DNA of 11,129 nucleotides, taken from contig CALKAA010000137.1 in NCBI GenBank assembly GCA_937983495.1, forward strand, positions 1-11,129, given 5' to 3'. Both the position numbers and the translations under genes were made by a program. This DNA comes from an uncultured Gemmobacter sp. (GTDB taxonomy: Bacteria; Pseudomonadota; Alphaproteobacteria; Rhodobacterales; Rhodobacteraceae). Positions 7,550 through 11,129 of this stretch are shown piece after piece; positions within the stretch are counted from its first letter, which is position 1; each line of letters opens with the position of its first letter. The notes beneath the pieces were generated by a model. That model searched no databases and was not told where the DNA came from. It was given only the letters and a program-made list of their open reading frames with translations.

Positions 7550-8773
7550 ATGAACATCCAGCACCCGCTGAACACTGCACCAGACCATCTGCTGATCCCC
7601 GATGCCAAGGGCTATTTCGGGGCCTGGGGCGGGCCGATTGACGATCCGCGCGTGGGCGCACTGCTGGCAGAGATCGGTGCCGCGCTGGATATTGCGCTGG
7701 CCGATCCCGGCTTTGAGGCCGAAATGGCCCGGCTGCGTGCCACCTATATCGGTCGGCCCAGCCCGGTCTATCACGCCCGCAACCTTTCGGCCGATTGTGG
7801 CGGGGCGCAGATCTGGTTCAAGCGCGAAGACCTGAACCATACCGGCGCGCACAAGATCAACCATTGTATCGGCGAGGTGCTGCTGGCCAAGCGCATGGGC
7901 AAGAAGCGCGTGCTGGCCGAAACCGGCGCAGGCCAGCATGGCGTGGCGCTGGCCACGGCGGCGGCGCTGCTGGGGATCGAATGCGAGATCCATATGGGCG
8001 TGGTCGATATTGCCAAGGAACACCCGAACGTCTCGCGCATGAAGATCCTCGGCTGCAAGCTGGTGCCGGTGTCGCGCGGCACTGGCACGCTGAAGGATGC
8101 GGTGGACAGCGCCTTTGAGTCCTACATGCAAGACCCGGAGAATACCTTTTTCGCCATCGGCTCGGTCACCGGGCCTGCGCCCTATCCGCGCATGGTGCAG
8201 GGTTTTCAATCGGTGATCGGCACCGAGGCCCGTCGCCAGTTCACCGAGGCCACCGGCACCCTGCCGACCGAGGTGGCGGCCTGTGTCGGCGGCGGTTCCA
8301 ACGCGATCGGGCTGTTCAGCGGCTTCATCGACGCGCCCGAAGTTGGGCTGGTGGGGATTGAACCCTCGGGTCACGGGTTGGAGACCGACAAGCACGCCGC
8401 CACGCTGACGCTGGGCAAGCCCGGCCATATGCACGGCTTCCGCTGCTACATGCTGCAAGACGATGATGGCGCGCCGCTGCCGGTGCATTCGGTCGCCTCG
8501 GGGCTGGATTACCCCGGCGTTGGCCCGCAGCATTGCCACCTGAAAGACATGGGCCGCGCCCGCTATGAAAGCGCGACGGATGATGAGGCCTTTGACGCCT
8601 TCATGATCCTGTCACGGCGCGAGGGCATCATTCCGGCGCTGGAAAGCGCGCATGCTGTGGCCTATGCGATCCGCCGCGCCCCGCAGATGCGCCCGGATCA
8701 GTCGATCCTGGTGAACCTCAGCGGGCGCGGTGACAAGGATATTGATTTCGTCATCCGCAGCCTCGGCCTGTAA
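7550..8773 (+). CDS. TrpB-like PLP enzyme (stand-alone tryptophan synthase beta paralogue)
   Basis: Fold-type II PLP enzyme of 407 residues, tryptophan-synthase beta size. Catalytic elements are intact: [14 protein letters not shown] with PLP-lysine Lys102, ETGAGQHG with Glu124, phosphate loop GGGSN at 247-251, [10 protein letters not shown] with Asp320, [11 protein letters not shown] with Glu365 and NLSGRGDKD with Ser391. True TrpB joins indole with serine to make tryptophan, with TrpA supplying indole. This one departs from housekeeping TrpB: the N-terminal region reads [15 protein letters not shown] in place of the usual FGGRYVPE-type motif, HKIN is followed by HC rather than NV/NA, and [13 protein letters not shown] differs from the common form. 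No trpA or other trp gene is near. ATG 7550 is chosen because conserved sequence starts soon after; its ribosome site is weak. A UbiX gene follows after 52 bp, probably in one operon. Indole or another nucleophile could be the substrate. Confidence 0.88.
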   Translation: MNIQHPLNTAPDHLLIPDAKGYFGAWGGPIDDPRVGALLAEIGAALDIALADPGFEAEMARLRATYIGRPSPVYHARNLSADCGGAQIWFKREDLNHTGAHKINHCIGEVLLAKRMGKKRVLAETGAGQHGVALATAAALLGIECEIHMGVVDIAKEHPNVSRMKILGCKLVPVSRGTGTLKDAVDSAFESYMQDPENTFFAIGSVTGPAPYPRMVQGFQSVIGTEARRQFTEATGTLPTEVAACVGGGSNAIGLFSGFIDAPEVGLVGIEPSGHGLETDKHAATLTLGKPGHMHGFRCYMLQDDDGAPLPVHSVASGLDYPGVGPQHCHLKDMGRARYESATDDEAFDAFMILSRREGIIPALESAHAVAYAIRRAPQMRPDQSILVNLSGRGDKDIDFVIRSLGL

Positions 8774-8825
8774 GACCGCACCTGTGCAGGGGGCCATACT
8801 CCCTGCCGTTTTGACCGGAGGTTTC

Positions 8826-9458
8826 ATGCCGTCAGACATCCCCGCCCCCGACCGCTTCCGCCCCGCCTTGCCCGAGGGTCCACAGAAACAACGGGTCATC
8901 ATCGCCATCACCGGGGCTTCGGGCGTCATGATCGGCGTGCGTGCGCTGGAATTGTTGCAGCCCCTGCCCGAGGTGGAGACCCACCTGATCCTGTCGCCCG
9001 CCGGTTTGCGCACGCTGCGCGCCGAAACCAACCTGCGCCCCGAGGCGGTGCGCGCGCTGGCGGATCATGTTCATCCCTATGGCGATATCGGGGCCGCGCT
9101 GGCCTCTGGCTCGTTCCGCACGGCTGGCATGCTGGTAGCCCCCTGCACGGTCAAGACGCTCAGCGGCATTGCGCATTGCTATGATGACAACCTGATTGTG
9201 CGTGCTGCCGATGTCTGCTTGAAAGAACGCCGCCCGCTGGTGCTGATGCTGCGCGAAACGCCGCTGCATGCGGGCCATATCGCGCTGATGGATCAGGCCA
9301 CGCGCAATGGCGCCATCCTGATGCCGCCCGTCCCGGCCTTCTACGCGCGCCCGACGAGCATCGACGACATGATCACCCAGATGGCCGCCCGCGCGCTGGA
9401 TTTGCTCCATCTGCCGGTGCCTGCGCTGCGCCGTTGGTGCGAACCACTCCCCTGTTAA
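8826..9458 (+). CDS. ubiX: UbiX-family flavin prenyltransferase
   Basis: UbiX enzymes add a dimethylallyl group to reduced FMN, giving the prenylated FMN cofactor used by UbiD decarboxylases. The 210-residue protein has the family pattern throughout: ITGASG at 28-33 (flavin site), ETHLILSPAG, a DIGAALASGSFRT stretch at 87-99, APCTVKTL at 105-112, DNLIVRAADVCLKERRPLVL at 121-140, RETPL at 143-147 and PPVPAFY at 167-173. It is about 20 residues longer at the N-terminus than usual, and the common tyrosine after GASGA is replaced (ASGVMIG). ATG 8826 is supported by GGAGG about four bases upstream; an earlier in-frame ATG at 8730 lies inside the preceding gene. It follows the TrpB-like gene in the same direction, and a UbiD gene lies 0.9 kb away on the other strand, so it probably serves that decarboxylase rather than ubiquinone synthesis. 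Confidence 0.92.
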   Translation: MPSDIPAPDRFRPALPEGPQKQRVIIAITGASGVMIGVRALELLQPLPEVETHLILSPAGLRTLRAETNLRPEAVRALADHVHPYGDIGAALASGSFRTAGMLVAPCTVKTLSGIAHCYDDNLIVRAADVCLKERRPLVLMLRETPLHAGHIALMDQATRNGAILMPPVPAFYARPTSIDDMITQMAARALDLLHLPVPALRRWCEPLPC

Positions 9459-9611
9459 CCCCCCGCAAATGGCCTTCATCGCCCTGTCACAGCCATAAGG
9501 CAGGATTTGCGCAACCAATCCTTGTAAAGTTGGCTTCATTTTTCAGCCATAAGGTGCTAGAAGCCAAACCACTCGAGGCCGGATCATGTAGGTCGCGCAG
9601 AGGAGATTAAT
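9459..9611 (+). promoter_or_regulatory. Repeat-bearing upstream region of the response-regulator gene
   Basis: The 153-bp spacer carries an exact 11-bp direct repeat CAGCCATAAGG at 9490-9500 and 9544-9554, start to start 54 bp, about five helical turns. The second copy lies in the loop of an 8-bp inverted repeat TTGGCTTC (9530-9537) / GAAGCCAA (9560-9567). OmpR-type regulators bind direct repeats, often of their own promoter, so this may be an autoregulatory site. A Shine-Dalgarno AGGAG at 9601-9605 precedes the ATG. No -10/-35 pair was convincing. Confidence 0.5.
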
Positions 9612-10379
9612 ATGGTCAAGGCGTTGCTGATTGATGACGATGTGGAGCTGGCCGAGCTTATGCACGTTGTTCTCACCAAATACAGTATCGACCTTGAAAC
9701 GGCCCATACGCCAGATGCGGGGCTTAAAGCGCTCGAAAACAACGATTACGACATTCTGCTGCTGGACATCATGCTGCCGCAGGTGAACGGGCTGCAACTG
9801 TGCCAGAAGATCCGCTACAGCCATGCCAGCTATCGTGACACGCCGATCATCATGCTGACCGCGCGCACTGACCTGACCGATATGGTGGTAGGGCTGGAGA
9901 CCGGCGCGGATGACTATGTGAAAAAGCCTTTCGAGCCGCGCGAGCTGGTGGCGCGCATCAATGCCGTGCTGCGACGGGTGGGTGTCAGCGATCCGCGCGA
10001 GGCCGAGCCGATGCCTGCGCCCGATCTGGCGGCCCTGGCCCCGACAGGCGGGCAGCGCCAGTTGCATCTGGATGGCAATGTGCTGACCATCGACCCACAG
10101 CGCGCGCAGGTTCTGGTGAATGGGGTGCGGCTGACCATCACCTCCATGGAATTCGAACTGATTGCCGCCATGTCGATCACCCCCGGCGAGATTCTCAGCC
10201 GCGATGCGCTGCTGGAGCGCGTGCATGGTTCCTCGGTGATCTATACCCGCAGCATCGACGCGCTGATCTATCGCCTGCGCAACAAGATCAAGGATGCGGG
10301 CGCGGATGCCGATTTCATCCGCACCGTGCGCGGGCGCGGCTATTCGCTGGTGGGCACGCTGTCGGAACACGCGGCCTGA
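9612..10379 (+). CDS. OmpR/PhoB-family response regulator
   Basis: Two-component output protein of 255 residues. The receiver domain (about 1-120) keeps all phosphorylation residues: acidic pocket Asp8-Asp9-Asp10, phosphoacceptor Asp52 in LLLDIMLP, Thr83 in MLTAR and Lys104 in DDYVKKPF. A linker of about 30 residues rich in Ala, Pro and Glu follows. The C-terminal winged helix (about 150-250) shows LTSMEFELI-like sequence, LSRDALLERVHG, then the recognition helix region RSIDALIYRLRNKI and RTVRGRGYSLVG. The ATG at 9612 follows GAGGAG at good spacing. No sensor kinase is in the window. It sits between a TrpB-like/UbiX pair and a UbiD gene, converging on the latter with only 17 bp between stops. 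A link to those genes is possible but only positional. Upstream repeats suggest autoregulation. Confidence 0.94.
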   Translation: MVKALLIDDDVELAELMHVVLTKYSIDLETAHTPDAGLKALENNDYDILLLDIMLPQVNGLQLCQKIRYSHASYRDTPIIMLTARTDLTDMVVGLETGADDYVKKPFEPRELVARINAVLRRVGVSDPREAEPMPAPDLAALAPTGGQRQLHLDGNVLTIDPQRAQVLVNGVRLTITSMEFELIAAMSITPGEILSRDALLERVHGSSVIYTRSIDALIYRLRNKIKDAGADADFIRTVRGRGYSLVGTLSEHAA

Positions 10380-10396
10380 ACCAGCCGCGTGCCCGG

Positions 10397-11129
10397 TCAG
10401 AACAGCGACCGCCGGAAGGCCGGGCGCAAAGGGCTTGGCACCGTGGCATCCACATAGCTTTTGAACACCCCGGCCCCGCCGCGCAGCGCCTGCCACTCCG
10501 GCGCTTGCGAGGGGTCCATGCCCATGGGCCGATGGCCGGGCAGCGGGTGGCAATCCTCGGCCAGTTGCGCGCGGGTGGTCATCGCCCACAGCATGTCCTC
10601 GTCGCATTGCACGCTCACATCCTCGTCCACAAAGATCACAGTCTTGAGGAAGGGGCAGATGCGCGCCATGGCTTGCGCGGTGGTCGCCAGATCGCGCGGG
10701 GCCTCTGGTTTCAGCGCGGCATAAAGCAACAGCATCCCGCCCCCGGCAGGGGCAAAGCGCAAGTCATGCACCCCAAGCGCGGGCGGCAAGGCCAGCGCCA
10801 GCGCCAAGGCCCCACCCAGCCCCAGAATGGCCGATTGCTCGCGCCCCGGCCCGATCACCGATTGAAACAGCGCTTCCGGGCGTTGCCGCTGGCCAGTCAG
10901 GCGCAGCACATGCAGCGCAGGTTGCCCATGGCCATCATAGCCCAGAAACTCGGGCATCGAACCTGCCAGCGGCGCGCCGGGCAGGGCCTCGGGCACCTGT
11001 TCGGCGGTGATCACGCCCTCCAGCACGATCTCGGCCCGCGCCAGATAGGCCAGCCCTTCCGGCGTGCGGGCCAGCGCCAATGGTGCCTGCGCCAGCCCCC
11101 CCGCCAGCGCCAGCTTGCCCAGCGGTGCC
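10397..11129 (-). CDS. UbiD-family decarboxylase, C-terminal part (runs off the window)
   Basis: UbiD enzymes use prenylated FMN to decarboxylate, reversibly, aromatic, heteroaromatic or unsaturated acids. The window holds the last 243 residues; the coding frame stays open to base 11129, so the start lies outside. Visible family elements: ARAEIVLEGVI, the glutamate-bearing active-site strand; PEFLGYDG shortly after, matching the usual GEFPGY; LFQSVIGPGREQS, like the common IFQ-type segment; GVHDLRFAPAGGGMLLLYA; KTVIFVDEDVSVQCDEDMLWAMTTR, a very typical metal- and subunit-side segment; and terminal KSYVDAT. A TTG at 11080 could be mistaken for a start, but family sequence continues upstream of it. 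It converges on the response-regulator gene. A UbiX gene 0.9 kb away would supply its cofactor. The acid substrate cannot be told; the quinone-pathway 4-hydroxybenzoate-type role is less likely given the neighbours. Confidence 0.88.
   Translation of the reverse strand, partial: APLGKLALAGGLAQAPLALARTPEGLAYLARAEIVLEGVITAEQVPEALPGAPLAGSMPEFLGYDGHGQPALHVLRLTGQRQRPEALFQSVIGPGREQSAILGLGGALALALALPPALGVHDLRFAPAGGGMLLLYAALKPEAPRDLATTAQAMARICPFLKTVIFVDEDVSVQCDEDMLWAMTTRAQLAEDCHPLPGHRPMGMDPSQAPEWQALRGGAGVFKSYVDATVPSPLRPAFRRSLF

Noticed and set aside
7544..8539. Long leftward open frame (331 codons) opposite the TrpB-like gene
   Set aside because: The plus strand has full TrpB catalytic motifs; the antisense product is histidine- and arginine-rich with no family features.
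10380..10396. Bidirectional terminator between the convergent response-regulator and UbiD genes
   Set aside because: The 17-bp gap holds no stem long enough to call.
9543..10607. Leftward open frame of 354 codons spanning the response regulator and the UbiD end
   Set aside because: Covers the intact response-regulator gene on the other strand and part of UbiD in another frame; composition is shadow-like.

Overview
The window is GC-rich DNA with dense gene packing, GTGA start/stop overlaps and Shine-Dalgarno sites of the GGAGG type. Gene content (family 1 sugar ABC importer with a SorC regulator, GcvA-like LysR, TauE/SafE permease) and protein style suggest an alphaproteobacterium, most likely of the Rhodobacteraceae. 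That placement is inference from general character, not from a marker gene. No rRNA, tRNA, insertion sequence, phage gene or CRISPR array was seen.

Region 1 (1-5072) is a divergent carbohydrate-uptake locus. Leftward run a periplasmic sugar-binding protein (1798-3213) and two MalF/MalG-type permeases (846-1721 and 1-849). No ATPase is in the window; it probably lies beyond base 1 or is shared. Rightward run a SorC-family sugar-sensing regulator (3427-4386) and a HAD sugar-phosphate-type hydrolase (4383-5072), overlapping by GTGA. The 213-bp divergent spacer carries an AT-rich cluster of palindromic and tandem repeats that looks like the SorC operator. A strong hairpin (1752-1782) separates the binding-protein gene from the permease genes and could set their expression ratio. 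The likely substrate is a sugar or sugar alcohol, not determinable here.

Region 2 (5069-7043) is a LysR regulator of GcvA type (leftward) divergent from a TauE/SafE (TSUP) anion permease (rightward). The LysR gene converges on the HAD gene so tightly that one TTAA provides both stop codons. A roughly 500-bp gene-free stretch (7044-7549) follows, with a hairpin shortly after the permease.

Region 3 (7550-11129) is the most unusual part. It holds a TrpB-like PLP enzyme without trpA, a UbiX-type flavin prenyltransferase 52 bp downstream in the same direction, an OmpR-type response regulator with its own repeat-rich upstream region and no kinase in view, and, convergent to it, the C-terminal 243 residues of a UbiD-family decarboxylase that runs off the right edge. 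UbiX makes the prenylated-FMN cofactor that UbiD enzymes need. A UbiX/UbiD pair next to a stand-alone tryptophan-synthase beta paralogue suggests, as inference, chemistry on an aromatic or heteroaromatic acid coupled to an amino-acid side-chain condensation, possibly under two-component control.
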